Counted from the stretch's first letter, positions 34,658 to 44,203 are shown. The stretch: DNA of 64,000 nt from JBBQUN01 sp963698395 (GCA_963698395.1 CAVOQQ010000008.1:930001-994000); one strand, 5' to 3'. Made by a program: numbers and translations. Notes: generated from the sequence alone by a model not told the origin.

Positions 34658-36342
34658 ATGACCGAGATCAACCTGGCGGCTCTCCACGAAGCGATCGCCG
34701 AGCGGGATCCCGATCGCGAATGCCTGGTTTGGGGTGATCGGCGTTTCACCTGGGCCGATGTCACCGATCGCACGCGACGCCTCGCCAACGGATTGATCGA
34801 CCGGGGTCTTGGTGCCGTCACCGAACGGACCCAGCTCGCCAATCACGAGTCGGGCCAGGACCACGTGGCGATCTATCTGACCAACGGCAACGAGTACCTG
34901 GAGAGCATGCTCGGTGCCTACAAGGCACGCCTCGCTCCGTTCAACGTCAACTATCGGTACGTGGCCGAGGAACTCACGTACCTCCTCAGCGATGCCAAGG
35001 CGGCCGCGATCGTGGTGCACTCCCGATTCGCGCCGACACTGCAATCGATCCGATCGTCGCTTCCCGATCTGCGAGTCGTCATCCAGGTGCCCGATGACTC
35101 CGGCGAACCGCTGCTGCCCGGAGCCGAGTGGTACCACGACGTGCTCGCCTCGGCGTCGGGCGACCGACCGGCCGTCGTCGTGGTCACCCGACGATCTCTA
35201 CATCCTCTACACCGGAGGCACCACCGGCATGCCGAAGGGTGTGCTGTGGCGCCAGGCCGATGCCGCAGTGGCTGCCTTCGGCATCCGCAACGCGGCGGCC
35301 GACGCCGAGTTCGAGTCGATCGACGCCATCGCCGACTGGGCCACCGGCGACGAAGCCCGACATGCGGTTCCTGCCGGCCCCCCCGTTCATGCATGGCGCC
35401 GGGCATTGGAATGCCTTCAGTGCCTGGGGTCGAGGTGACCCCGTCATCATCCAGAGCGTCACCGATCGGCTCGACCCCGCCGACGTGTTCGCCACGATCG
35501 ATCGTGAACGGGTCACGTTCCTGCTCATCGTCGGCGATGCCTACGCCCAGCCGATGCTCGACGAACTCGAGACGAACGCCGATCGCTACGACCTCTCGAC
35601 CCTGACCGTCGTGTTGTCGGGCGGTGCGGCCCTCTCGGCGCCTCGCAAGGCCAAGTTCCTCGAGCTCCTACCGCACGTCACGGTGATCGACGGCGTCGGA
35701 TCCTCCGAAGCCGGTGGCCAGCTGCGCCAGTCGACGGCGAAGGGCGATGTCGCGACCACCGGCACCTTCGTGCCCGATCCGAACTCGGTGATCGTGAGCG
35801 ACGACCTCTCGACGCTGCTCGACGCTCGAGACACCGGGCCTGGATGGCTGGGCAAGAGCGGTCGGATTCCACTTGGTTACCTCGGCGACCCAGCCAAGAC
35901 GGCAGCGACGTTCCCCGAGATCGACGGGCAACGCTTCTCGGTCCCCGGCGATCGGGCCCGATGGCGAAGCGACGGGATGATCGAGCTGCTCGGTCGGGAG
36001 TCGGTGACGATCAATTCGGGCGGCGAGAAGATCTTCGTCGAAGAGGTCGAGGCGGCGCTGATGCACCACCCGGCGGTCTACGACGTCGTGGTCGCCGGTC
36101 GCCCGAGCGAGCGATGGGGGAGCGAGGTGGTCGCCATCGTCCGGCTCCGTCAGGGGGCGGTGGCCACCGAGGCCGACCTGATCGACGAAGCGGCGAAGCA
36201 TCTCGCCCGCTACAAGCTGCCGAAGACGATCATCTTCACCCCCGAGGTGGTGCGGTCGCCGGCGGGCAAGGCCGACTATCGCTGGGCCAAGGCGATGGCG
36301 GCCGGCGATGGAACGCTCACGGATCCGGTGGCGACCTCATGA
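34658..36342 (+). CDS. Acyl-CoA synthetase (two frameshifts)
   Basis: ANL-superfamily ligase spread over three frames. Part 1 (ATG 34658 to about 35183) has the N-terminal domain with ECLVWGDRRFTWADV and LTNGNEYLESMLGAYKAR. Part 2 (to about 35355) has the phosphate loop YTGGTTGMPKGVLWR. Part 3 starts P-D-M-R-F-L-P-A-P-P and carries SGGAALSAPRK, the GSSEAGGQ motif, INSGGEKIFVEEVE and the catalytic lysine in SPAGKADYRWAK. Skipping G35183 and G35355 restores one protein of about 560 residues; the joined length is 3n+2. Likely a fatty-acid or xenobiotic CoA ligase. The next gene overlaps its stop (ATGA). Confidence 0.87.
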
Positions 36343-36755
36343 CCTTCGACGACGCCGTGGTGACCTTTCTCCGACGCCCGCTCCATGCCGTACTGGCCAC
36401 GCTCGATCCGGCGAGCGGGTCGATCTCGCAATCGGTGGTGTGGTTCCACCTCGACGAGGCCGACCCCGCTCAGATGACGGTCTGGATCAGTTGCTCACCC
36501 ACCTCGGCGAAGGCTCGCCACGTGGCAACGAATCCCGAGGTGTCGCTGTTGGTGCTGGCGCCCCACGGCGGGTCGTACGTGCGACTGCACGGTCGAACCA
36601 CGATCCACGAACAGGTGAGCGAATCCGATCGCCTCGCCCTCGTGGCCCCGTATCACGGGCCCGAGGCCGAGCTCTGGGTGAGCGAACACCCGTTGAGCGA
36701 ACCGAATGCCCTGTTGCGCATCCATCCCGAGCGGGTCGTGCAGCGCGGTCTCTAG
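36339..36755 (+). CDS. PPOX-class F420/FMN-binding pyridoxamine oxidase-like protein
   Basis: 138 residues with the split-barrel flavin-binding fold: FLRRPLHAVLATLDPASGSI, SQSVVWFHLDE, SPTSAKARHVATNPEVSLLV and YVRLHGRTTI. Short proteins of this type in actinobacteria often bind F420 and reduce or bind its substrates; others bind FMN or heme. Coupled by ATGA to the acyl-CoA synthetase. Its stop shares CTAG with the convergent SMP-30 gene. Confidence 0.82.
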   Translation: MTFDDAVVTFLRRPLHAVLATLDPASGSISQSVVWFHLDEADPAQMTVWISCSPTSAKARHVATNPEVSLLVLAPHGGSYVRLHGRTTIHEQVSESDRLALVAPYHGPEAELWVSEHPLSEPNALLRIHPERVVQRGL

Positions 36756-37636
36756 CGACCCGTCGCGACCGGGACCGCAGCCAGGCCGACCGCCTGCACA
36801 TCCGCCACGTAGAGCGACCCCGAAGCCTCGAAGGCCGGGTCGTCGTGGTCGAGGTGCTCACGGGCGGTGGTGATGTAGAGGCGGTCGAGATCGGGACCGC
36901 CGAAGGTGCACGCACTCACGTGAGGAACGTCGACATCGACGAAGGCGATCATCTCGCCGTCGGGAGCGAAGCAGGCAACGCCGTACCCGCCCCAGCGGGC
37001 ATTCCACACGTTGCCGTTGGTGTCGACGGCCGCACCATCGGGCGAGCCGGGGCCTGCCGTCGGGGGGACGAACACCTCGTCTTCGATGAGGAGGGCATGT
37101 TGGGGGTGGTAGCGGGCCCGCCACATGATGCCCTTGACCGAGTCGGCGTAGTGGATGATCAGGCCGTCGGCCCCAAAGCACAGCCCGTTCGAGATGCGGG
37201 CACTGCGGTACAGGTGGGTGAGGCCCCGGCCGGCGTTCCAGTGATAGAAGTTGCCCGGCGCGGCGTCGACATCGCCCTCGACCATGGTGCCGAACACGAA
37301 GTTGCCGTTGCGGTCGGGGCGGCCGTCGTTGCATCGGGTCTCCGGTCGATCGGGCTCGACATCGCCGAGCCATTCGACGTGGCCGGTTTCCCGGTCGAGC
37401 AGGCCGAGACCGGTGTCGAAGGCGGCGATGAGCAGCCCGACGTCGGTGACGGCGAACGAACAGAGGCGACCGTCGAGTTGGAGCGTGATCGGCTCGGTGT
37501 GACCTTCGGGAAGACGATGGAGTCGCCGTCCGTGGATGTCGGTCCACAGCAGCTCGTTCGCCCGCGGATCCCACACGGGGCATTCGCCGAGGATGTCCCC
37601 GGCGGGGATCAGGCGCTGTGCAGGAAAGCGATTCAC
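36752..37636 (-). CDS. SMP-30/gluconolactonase-like protein
   Basis: A 294-residue six-bladed beta-propeller of the SMP-30/regucalcin/gluconolactonase family. Metal ligands are recognisable: Glu in ILGECPVWD, Asn in RCNDGRPDRNGNFVFG, Asn in SARISNGLCFG and Asp in GSPDGAAVDTNGNVWNARWGG. GTG 37636 gives the correct N-terminus (NRFPAQRLIPAGD). It probably hydrolyses a sugar lactone or similar ester. Shares its terminal CTAG with the PPOX gene. Confidence 0.88.
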   Translation of the reverse strand: MNRFPAQRLIPAGDILGECPVWDPRANELLWTDIHGRRLHRLPEGHTEPITLQLDGRLCSFAVTDVGLLIAAFDTGLGLLDRETGHVEWLGDVEPDRPETRCNDGRPDRNGNFVFGTMVEGDVDAAPGNFYHWNAGRGLTHLYRSARISNGLCFGADGLIIHYADSVKGIMWRARYHPQHALLIEDEVFVPPTAGPGSPDGAAVDTNGNVWNARWGGYGVACFAPDGEMIAFVDVDVPHVSACTFGGPDLDRLYITTAREHLDHDDPAFEASGSLYVADVQAVGLAAVPVATGR

Positions 37637-37661
37637 TCCGCGAGCGTAACCGCCACGATCA

Positions 37662-38723
37662 TCAGGTCGTGGGCAAGGCCTCGATGATCGGTGCGAGTTC
37701 CGTGGGGTTCGCCCCATGCAGAATGACGCCATCGCACCCGAGGTCGAACTGGTTGGCCACGGCAGCGACGCACTGGGCAGACGACCCGGTGGCCGCCGGT
37801 GCCAGCCATTCCGGTGGAATCAGGGTGGCCACGTGCTCGAGTTCGGACGTGGTCGCCTTGGCGTCGAGCGCCCCGGGAAACGAGGCGACGAACGAATCGG
37901 CCCGGAAGTCGGCGAGGACGGCCGGGTCCCAATCGTTGGTGGAGACCATGAGGTCGCCGTACGCCTGGAGATAGGTGGCCAAGCGACCAACGGTCTTCTT
38001 GATCTGCACGTCGTGTGGCAAGTGGTCACCGATGGTGGCGAAGCATGACCACACCTCGACCTCGTCGGGATCGCGACCGGCCCGCTCGGCTGCTTCCTTG
38101 ACGATCTGCACCGCTCGACGTGTGGTGTCATCGGTGAAGAACGTGTGGAGCACCACCCGATCGAAGACACGGCCGGCGAGGTCGAGCGTGTTGGGCCCGA
38201 AGGCGACGATGCTGAGCGGGATCGGCTCATCGAAGTCGGGGTCGAGCCGAAGCACGGGGTAGGTCCCCGCACGATCGGTGTGCCCGAGCACGGTCTCTCC
38301 TCGCCACAGCCGTCGATACAGATCGGCGGCGACCTCGAGATCGGCCGTGGTCGTCGTGGTCATGCCGTAGGCCTTCATGGCTCGATCGATGCCCCGACCG
38401 AGCCCGAGACTGAATCGGCCTTCGGTGAGTCGCCACATCGTCGACGCGAACGAGGCGGTCACCATGGGATGCCGGGTGGTGTGGTTCGTTGCGGCCGTGG
38501 TGATCTGGATGGAGTCCGAAACCGCCCCGGCCGCGCCGCACAGTGTGGCCGCCTCTTTGATGTTGAAACGCTCGGAGATGAACGCGTGCCCGAGACCCAT
38601 CGCTTCGGCCGATCGGATCTCGTCGATGAGGTCGCGGGGCGATCGGGGCGCCCCTGCGAGGGCGTAGAACCCGAGTTGCCGACGATCGATGGGTTCGGTC
38701 ACGGCCGCAGGAGGCAACGTCAC
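37662..38723 (-). CDS. Luciferase-like (LLM class) oxidoreductase
   Basis: 353 residues with the LLM barrel: AMGLGHAFISERFNIKEAAT, ITTAATNHTTRHPMVTASFAS, EGRFSLGLGRGIDRAMKAYG and PLSIVAFGPNTLDLAG. F420-dependence is likely by family but not proven. GTG 38723 overlaps the stop of the P450 gene (GTGA); a second GTG at 38702 is possible. Translational coupling to a P450 suggests they act on the same lipid or steroid-like substrate. Confidence 0.85.
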   Translation of the reverse strand: MTLPPAAVTEPIDRRQLGFYALAGAPRSPRDLIDEIRSAEAMGLGHAFISERFNIKEAATLCGAAGAVSDSIQITTAATNHTTRHPMVTASFASTMWRLTEGRFSLGLGRGIDRAMKAYGMTTTTTADLEVAADLYRRLWRGETVLGHTDRAGTYPVLRLDPDFDEPIPLSIVAFGPNTLDLAGRVFDRVVLHTFFTDDTTRRAVQIVKEAAERAGRDPDEVEVWSCFATIGDHLPHDVQIKKTVGRLATYLQAYGDLMVSTNDWDPAVLADFRADSFVASFPGALDAKATTSELEHVATLIPPEWLAPAATGSSAQCVAAVANQFDLGCDGVILHGANPTELAPIIEALPTT

Positions 38724-39964
38724 GGATGCAGGATGCAGGGAATGTTGCGTGGGCCGCGGATCTGGCCGTTGGTCCAGGTGGTTTCCTGGGTTTCGTCGAC
38801 GATGTAGTCGGGGAACGCTCGGATCCATTCCTGGATCGCCACCACGAGTTCGAGTCGGGCGAGGTTCGAGCCCAGACAACGGTGGATGCCAAGGCCGAAG
38901 GCCACATGGCGGTTCCGCTCGCGATCGATGATGAACTGATCGGCGTCATCGAAGGCTTCGGGATCGTGGTTGGCAGCGGGGAAGGTGAGCAGCATCTGGT
39001 CACCGGCGTGCACCGGGCAACCCGACACCTCGGTGTCGGCAATGGTCTTGCGTGCCATCGTGACCGGTGAGTAGAAGCGCAGGATCTCTTCGGTCGCGGT
39101 GAGCCAGATGGGGTCGTCGTCGGGTGCACCGACCAGCCGATCGCGATCGGCTGGGTTCGTTCCCAGGTGCCAGATGCCCGAGCCGATGGCGCTCCACGTG
39201 GTGTCGATGCCGGCGACCAACAGCAGCTTGAGGTAGCCGAGCTTCAACCGCTCGCCGATGGGTTCGCCATCGATGACGGCGGTGGCGACGAGGGTGGCCA
39301 TGTCGTCTTGCGGATCGGCCTCTCGTGCCCGCAGCAGCTTGGCGAAGTAGTCGTCCATCTCGGTCTGGAGTTCGGCGCGAACCTTGTTGTCCTTCGGCGC
39401 CACCTGGAAGTTCAGGTAGATCCAATGGCGGAACATCTCGGCGTCGGATTCGGGGATGCCGACGAGCTGGCAGATGGCGTGGACGGGAATGTGCTGGCTG
39501 TATTGCACCGCACCATCAGCCGTCGGGCTGTCGCCGATGTCGGCGATCAGGGAGCGACAGAACTCGCGGATCTCCTCTTCCATCGGCGCGATCTGCTTCG
39601 GGCTGAACGCCGGCAGCAAGAGCCGGCGATGGCCCTTGTGGTCGGGCGGATCCGATGTGATGGGTGGGGCCGGTGTGCGGGGAGCATCCGGCCGAGACAC
39701 GTTGACCCAGATGGAGGAGAAGTCGTCGGTGTTGTGCGAGACCTCTTGCACGGCGGCCATCGTGACGGGCATCCATGCCCTCCCGTAGCGTTCGGTCATG
39801 GCGAGTGGCTGGGTCTCGCGAACCTTGTTCCAGATCTCGACGGCATTCGGACCCCACTGGTCATCGAGCCAGTCCCAGTCGTTCAGCCAGTCGGTGACCG
39901 GGCCGAAGTCGATGACGTCGGTCGCAGTCGTGTCGGAGGTGGTCGTATCGGCGTCGTAGCTCAT
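38720..39964 (-). CDS. Cytochrome P450
   Basis: A 414-residue soluble bacterial P450. The I-helix oxygen-activation motif is AGIDTTWSAIGSGIWHL, ExxR is EEILRFY, and the heme ligand Cys is in FGLGIHRCLGSNLAR. The N-terminal DPPDHKGHRRLLLPAFSP is typical. The type resembles CYP107/CYP125-like actinobacterial enzymes that hydroxylate lipids or steroids, but the substrate is not determinable. ATG 39964 has AGGAG 6 nt upstream. Confidence 0.93.
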   Translation of the reverse strand: MSYDADTTTSDTTATDVIDFGPVTDWLNDWDWLDDQWGPNAVEIWNKVRETQPLAMTERYGRAWMPVTMAAVQEVSHNTDDFSSIWVNVSRPDAPRTPAPPITSDPPDHKGHRRLLLPAFSPKQIAPMEEEIREFCRSLIADIGDSPTADGAVQYSQHIPVHAICQLVGIPESDAEMFRHWIYLNFQVAPKDNKVRAELQTEMDDYFAKLLRAREADPQDDMATLVATAVIDGEPIGERLKLGYLKLLLVAGIDTTWSAIGSGIWHLGTNPADRDRLVGAPDDDPIWLTATEEILRFYSPVTMARKTIADTEVSGCPVHAGDQMLLTFPAANHDPEAFDDADQFIIDRERNRHVAFGLGIHRCLGSNLARLELVVAIQEWIRAFPDYIVDETQETTWTNGQIRGPRNIPCILHP

Positions 39965-40014
39965 GAAAGGCTCCTGCGGCTCGGGCGTGGGGAGTGTGGT
40001 CCCGTTCACGTTAC

Positions 40015-40025
40015 TCATCAGATGA
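40015..40025. promoter_or_regulatory. Perfect 11-bp palindrome upstream of the P450 gene
   Basis: TCATC-A-GATGA, 51 bp upstream of the P450 start codon, next to a TAACGT sequence that could be a -10 box on the minus strand. A possible regulator site; no regulator can be assigned. Confidence 0.25.
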
Positions 40026-40067
40026 AGCAGTGACCAGACAAGGCCGGACCGGAGCGAGCCCAAAACG

Positions 40068-40103
40068 ACGAACGACCCGGCAGTTCACTGCCAGGTCGTT
40101 CGT
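40068..40103 (-). terminator. Rho-independent terminator after the HU gene
   Basis: ACGAACGACC (40068-40077) pairs with GGTCGTTCGT (40094-40103), and inside it GGCAG pairs with CTGCC around a TTCA loop. On the minus strand the stem is followed by CGTTTT, and it lies 18 bp after the HU stop. It also separates HU from the P450 gene. Confidence 0.8.
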
Positions 40104-40121
40104 GACACTCGAAGGGTGTGA

Positions 40122-40415
40122 TCAGCGCTTGGTGGTACGGCCGAGCAGCCATGCCTTCATCGGTGCCGAGGTCGAGAGCTTGATCGAGCGGCTCTTCTTG
40201 ATCTTCAGCGGCTCGCCGGTCTGGGGGTTACGACCCTTGCGTGGCCCCCGCTCGGTCATCGAGAAGGTGCCGAAGCCCGGCCAGGCGACCTTGTTGCCCT
40301 TCTTGATTTCCTCGGCGGTGTAGTCGAAGAACGCTCCGAGGACTGCCTCGGCCGTCTTCTTGTCGGAACCACCGCGCTCGGCGACGGCGGTGATCATTTC
40401 TGCCTTTGTTGCCAC
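40122..40415 (-). CDS. HU-family DNA-binding protein
   Basis: A 97-residue nucleoid protein. Dimerising helices (TKAEMITAVAERGGSDKKTA, EAVLGAFFDYTAEEIKKG) precede the beta-arm with VAWPGFGTFSMTERGPRKGR, the conserved RNPQTGEPLKI and a basic C-terminus. GTG 40415 has AAGGAG 5 nt upstream. No Lys/Ala-rich tail as in mycobacterial HupB. A strong terminator follows. Expected to be abundant. Confidence 0.92.
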   Translation of the reverse strand: MATKAEMITAVAERGGSDKKTAEAVLGAFFDYTAEEIKKGNKVAWPGFGTFSMTERGPRKGRNPQTGEPLKIKKSRSIKLSTSAPMKAWLLGRTTKR

Positions 40416-40553
40416 TGCAACTCCTTCGTAGGGGGATGAAGGCCATAGGAAAGCAGGGTTTCGTAGACAACGGTGGGATGCTTGGTTGAATTTCCGGGGT
40501 TTTCTCCTTTGCCCCGAGCTACTCCCGAGCACCGACCCGTACTCTGTGACGCC

Positions 40554-41606
40554 ATGACGAACGCCGAAGCCGCCGCCGACCTCACCTGCGCCGACCTTTC
40601 CGGTGCCCTCACCGCGCTCGTCGCCGCAGGGTTTCGGATCGACCGGATCTCGCCGGCGGACGACCCGGCAGAGGCCGATGTCTCCGGGTTCGGCACCCGG
40701 TTTCGAGTTCGTCGTGTGCCGGCGGCCGACGTGCTGCCGGCCCGAATCCATCTGGGTTCGGGGCGGCTGCGCCCTGCCGGGTCGGTGACCTGGCCCGACA
40801 ACTGGGAGATCGTCGAGTTCGACGCTTCCCGGCTCATGGTCGTGCCGGACATGCAGCCCGAGCTGGTCATCTCCCGAGCCGCCGACGCCGCACTCGGCAC
40901 GGGTCGCGCCGGGATGCAGTATCGAGATCTCATTCCCTCGCGTCACGGCGGTCGTTTCATCGCCTCGCACATCCACATCACCGACGGCGGTCCGGTGCCC
41001 GACTATGTCCACTATCACCGCATCCGTTTCCAGCTGATCTTCTGCGCACGGGGCTGGGCGAAGCTGGTCTACGAGGACCAGGGTGAGCCCTTCATCATGC
41101 GGGCAGGCGACGCCGTGCTCCAACCGCCGGAGATCCGGCACCGGGTGCTCGAGAGTTCCGATCACCTCGAGGTCGTCGAGATCGGCTGCCCGGCCGAACA
41201 CGACACCTTCGGCGAGCACCGCTTCGGTCTCCCCACGTCGGTCATCGATCGCGAGCGAGACTTCGGAGGTCAGCGTTTCGTCTGGCACCAAGCGGCGGGA
41301 GCGACCTACGAACCCTGGGACCATCCTGGCTTCGAGGCACGCAACTCGGGCATCGATGCGGCAACCGACGGTCTGGCCGATGTGCAGGTGGCACGTGCGC
41401 TCGGCGGCTCCGACGACGTCACGCTCGCCGGTCATGAGCACGAGTTCCGCTTCCACTTCGTGCTGGCGGGCACGACAGAACTGAGCCTCGAAGGTCACGA
41501 GCCGATCTCGCTCGTACGCGGCGACAGCGTGAGCATTCCTGCTGGGCTGCCGTACGGGTTACGGCCCGACGACGGTCTCGAGGTGCTCGACGTGCGTGTC
41601 GGCTGA
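40554..41606 (+). CDS. Double-cupin protein
   Basis: 350 residues with two cupin barrels. In the first the metal-like motif is SHIHITDGGPVPDYVHYHRI and GDAVLQPPEIRHRVLE. In the second it is LAGHEHEFRFHFVLAGTTEL followed by GDSVSIPAGLPYGL. Metal-binding His residues are present in both. Known double cupins include oxalate decarboxylase and dioxygenases, but the family here is not identified. ATG 40554 lies 8 nt after a TACTCT -10 box, so the mRNA is probably leaderless. Confidence 0.75.
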   Translation: MTNAEAAADLTCADLSGALTALVAAGFRIDRISPADDPAEADVSGFGTRFRVRRVPAADVLPARIHLGSGRLRPAGSVTWPDNWEIVEFDASRLMVVPDMQPELVISRAADAALGTGRAGMQYRDLIPSRHGGRFIASHIHITDGGPVPDYVHYHRIRFQLIFCARGWAKLVYEDQGEPFIMRAGDAVLQPPEIRHRVLESSDHLEVVEIGCPAEHDTFGEHRFGLPTSVIDRERDFGGQRFVWHQAAGATYEPWDHPGFEARNSGIDAATDGLADVQVARALGGSDDVTLAGHEHEFRFHFVLAGTTELSLEGHEPISLVRGDSVSIPAGLPYGLRPDDGLEVLDVRVG

Positions 41607-41636
41607 ATCCTCGGTGGCGAGCTGCGAGCGCCGACG

Positions 41637-42107
41637 TCAGCCGTTGGCGTACTGGCGGCCGATCGTGAAGGCCATCATCGCCGACAACCAGCCGACCGCG
41701 ATGAGCGCGGCCAGGACCCGAGTGGACTTCGGCGTGTCGCCGCGAACCCACCAGCCGCCGACGAGGAACGCTCCCATCGGAGCCAGCCCACCGATGTAGT
41801 GGATGTAGAGCTGGACGATGCCCTGGCCCTGGTCGAGCAGCTTGATCCCGATCAGCACCTGGATGGCGAGCACCACCTGGGCGACCGAGAGGATCACCTT
41901 GCCGGTCAGGTCGATCGCTCGACCCTTCCAGGCGAGCCAGCCGATCCACGCGACGGCTGCGGTCATCGAGACGAGGACGAGCGCTCCGACCACCACATGG
42001 ACCGACGACGAGATGATCCAATTGTCGATTCGACCGTCGCCCAGCGGCGAGTCCTGGGCAAGGAGTGAGCGATCGATGGCGGCGAGCGAGAGGGGCGAGA
42101 ACGGCAC
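41637..42107 (-). CDS. Small four-helix membrane protein, unknown function
   Basis: 156 residues with about four transmembrane helices: HVVVGALVLVSMTAAVAWIG, GKVILSVAQVVLAIQVLIGI, IHYIGGLAPMGAFLVGGWWV and RVLAALIAVGWLSAMMAFTI. No recognisable catalytic motif. It is on the minus strand before the SnoaL-like gene but is separated by 19 bp, possibly in one transcript with it and the sigma gene. Confidence 0.65.
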   Translation of the reverse strand: MPFSPLSLAAIDRSLLAQDSPLGDGRIDNWIISSSVHVVVGALVLVSMTAAVAWIGWLAWKGRAIDLTGKVILSVAQVVLAIQVLIGIKLLDQGQGIVQLYIHYIGGLAPMGAFLVGGWWVRGDTPKSTRVLAALIAVGWLSAMMAFTIGRQYANG

Positions 42108-42126
42108 CGCGCAACGATAGGCCGCC

Positions 42127-42528
42127 TCAGGCGATCGTGGCAGCCACCGGTGAGCCGTGGTGAAGGATCATCTTCCAGGCCGTGCCGGTACCGGGGTCGG
42201 TCGACGAGGCCGTGAGGGCGAACACGTTGGTCGCCGCGATCGTTCCGGCGTGCTGGGCGCCGACGAGGTTCTCGTCGAGTGTCACGAAGGCGAGACCGCC
42301 GTCGATCATCACCGACTCGTTCGTGATGATGAACTGGTTGCGGCCCGGTCCGGTGAGGATCCGCTGCCACGACTGTTCGACCATCGGCCAGCCCCGCAGG
42401 ATCTGCCAGCCGGGATGGATGCAGGTGGCGCGATCGGAGTGTTCCCAGACCGCCTGCATGGCCGGGAAGTCACGGTCTTCATGGGCCTGGTAGAAGGCCT
42501 GATTCGCTGCGAGCACGTCGACGATCAC
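42127..42528 (-). CDS. SnoaL/NTF2-like domain protein
   Basis: A 133-residue NTF2-fold protein: ANQAFYQAHEDRDFPAMQAV, WEHSDRATCIHPGWQILRGW, and a beta-sheet ending AWKMILHHGSP. This subgroup (SnoaL_3) is often stress-associated and of unknown ligand. The GTG start is 10 bp after the ECF42 sigma gene and probably co-transcribed. Confidence 0.82.
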   Translation of the reverse strand: MIVDVLAANQAFYQAHEDRDFPAMQAVWEHSDRATCIHPGWQILRGWPMVEQSWQRILTGPGRNQFIITNESVMIDGGLAFVTLDENLVGAQHAGTIAATNVFALTASSTDPGTGTAWKMILHHGSPVAATIA

Positions 42529-42538
42529 GGGGCCAACG

Positions 42539-43810
42539 CTAGACCGGTCCGCCGGTGGGAGCGTTGGCGTGCACGTCGACCAGGCGTCGAGCGAGGAATC
42601 GGCGCTCGGCCGGGTTGCTGGTCAGCGCCAGAGCCTTGTGATACTCCTCGGCCGCTTCGTTCCACCGCTCGAGTTGCCGCAGGAGATCGGCTCTGGCCGC
42701 CGGAAGGTAGCGGTACCGATCGAGCGAACCGTCGGCGGCGAGCGTGTCGACCAGTACCAGACCGTGTGCCGGCCCGTGCACCATGGAGGCGGCAACGGCG
42801 GCGTTCAGTCGAACGACACCGGAGTCGGTGCACTCGATGAGTCGCTCGTAGAGCGCAACGATGTGGGGCCAATCCGTGTCAACCGCCGTCGGCGCCAACG
42901 CATGTACTGCGGCAATCGCAGCCTGGAGCTGGAACGGGCCCCGGTGCTGCAACGCCAACGCCCGTCCAAGTCGTGCATGACCCTCGGCGTTGGCGGCGGC
43001 ATCCCACAGCGAACGGTCCTGGTCATCGAGCAGGATCAGGTTGCCGTCGGCGTCGCTTCGCGCCAAACGACGGGCGTCGGTGAAGCAGAGCAACGCCGCC
43101 AGTCCGTTCGCTTCGGGTTCGTCTGGCAGGAGATCGGCCACCACCCGAGAGAGCCAGCGGGCCTCATCGCAGAGGTTGCCGCGCACGAAACTCGGCCCAG
43201 CGTTCGAGTGGGTGTCGTCGCTCGGCGCGTGGCCTTCGGTGAAGATCACATAGATCACGTGGAGGACGGCGGCCAGGCGATCGGTCAGATACTCGGCGGT
43301 CGGCACCGAGAACGGCACGTTCGCCTCTCGGATCTTGTGTTTCGCCCGCACCAAGCGCTTCGCCATGGTCGCTTCCGGCACGATGAACGCCGCAGCGATC
43401 TGCGCCGTCGACAGGCCCCCGACATGACGCAGGGTGAGTGCCACCTGCGCTTCGATGGCGAGCGCTGGATGGCAGCAACCGAAGATCATGGCCAGCTGGG
43501 AGTCGTCGAGGGCCGCTCGCGAGGGCTCGGCATCGGCGGTCTCGTCGTCGAGAAGGGCGCCGAGGATCTGCAGTCGCTGGTCCATCGACTGTCGGCGTCG
43601 CAGCTGGTCGATGGCTTTGCGCCGGGCCGTGGTGAGCAACCACGCTCCGGGCCGAATGGGCGTCGAGGCCGGCCCCCATCTCGTTGCGGCCTCGACGAAT
43701 GCCTCCTGTGCAGCGTCTTCGGCCAGGCCGAGGTCGCCCAGATCTTGCATCAGCGTGGCAACGAGACGCGGCCATTCGTCGGCGAAGACCTGGGCGACCG
43801 GCGAGTGCAT
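42539..43810 (-). CDS. ECF42-type sigma factor with C-terminal TPR-like extension
   Basis: 423 residues. Sigma region 2 (LVATLMQDLGDLGLAEDAAQ, FVEAATRWGPASTPIRPGAW) and region 4 (ALTLRHVGGLSTAQIAAAFI, EATMAKRLVRAKHKIREA) are clear. A long SnoaL-unrelated extension (DUF6596-like; LYERLIECTDSGVVRLNAAV, KALALTSNPAERRFLARRLV) identifies ECF42, which lacks an anti-sigma factor and is controlled through that domain. The ATG overlaps the stop of the DGPF gene by one base (TGATG). The DGPF partner is the family's standard neighbour. Confidence 0.9.
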   Translation of the reverse strand: MHSPVAQVFADEWPRLVATLMQDLGDLGLAEDAAQEAFVEAATRWGPASTPIRPGAWLLTTARRKAIDQLRRRQSMDQRLQILGALLDDETADAEPSRAALDDSQLAMIFGCCHPALAIEAQVALTLRHVGGLSTAQIAAAFIVPEATMAKRLVRAKHKIREANVPFSVPTAEYLTDRLAAVLHVIYVIFTEGHAPSDDTHSNAGPSFVRGNLCDEARWLSRVVADLLPDEPEANGLAALLCFTDARRLARSDADGNLILLDDQDRSLWDAAANAEGHARLGRALALQHRGPFQLQAAIAAVHALAPTAVDTDWPHIVALYERLIECTDSGVVRLNAAVAASMVHGPAHGLVLVDTLAADGSLDRYRYLPAARADLLRQLERWNEAAEEYHKALALTSNPAERRFLARRLVDVHANAPTGGPV

Positions 43811-44166
43811 CAGGGGGTCGGCATCGCCATGATCGGACGGACCTCGACCGAGCCGTACGGGGTCAGCGGGGTCTTCGAAGCCCACTCGATCGCGGCGTCG
43901 AGATCAGCGACGTCGATGATGTAGTAGCCGCCCAGCTGTTCCTTGGTCTCGGCGAAGGGACCGTCGGTGGTGAGGATTTCACCGTTTCGTGAGCGAACGG
44001 TCGTCGCCGTCGACACCGGGTGCAGCGGCTCGCCGGCGACCATCGCGCCGGCATCGACGAGCGCCTGGGAGAACGCCATCCATTTCGGCATCTCGGCCGC
44101 TTGTTCGGGGCTTCCCGGCTTGGGTCCGGCGTCGGCAGCCGAATAGAGCAAGAGCATGTAGTTCAT
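43810..44166 (-). CDS. DGPF/YCII-domain protein, ECF42 partner
   Basis: A 118-residue YCII-related protein with the name-giving D-G-P-F in ILTTDGPFAETKEQLGGYYI. It also has MNYMLLLYSA and EVRPIM ends of the ferredoxin-like fold. Genes of this type almost always accompany ECF42 sigma factors and are usually part of its regulon. AAAGGA lies 8 nt before the ATG. A 13-bp palindrome sits about 25 bp upstream. Confidence 0.92.
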   Translation of the reverse strand: MNYMLLLYSAADAGPKPGSPEQAAEMPKWMAFSQALVDAGAMVAGEPLHPVSTATTVRSRNGEILTTDGPFAETKEQLGGYYIIDVADLDAAIEWASKTPLTPYGSVEVRPIMAMPTP

Positions 44167-44190
44167 GGTGGGGTCCTTTGTTCATTCGAG

Positions 44191-44203
44191 GCGAAGGCTT
44201 CGC
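44191..44203. promoter_or_regulatory. 13-bp palindrome upstream of the DGPF-ECF42 operon
   Basis: GCGAAG-G-CTTCGC, 25-37 bp before the DGPF start codon. It may be an operator or a small hairpin in the leader. The rest of the 149-bp divergent intergenic region holds no clear -35/-10 pair. Confidence 0.25.
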
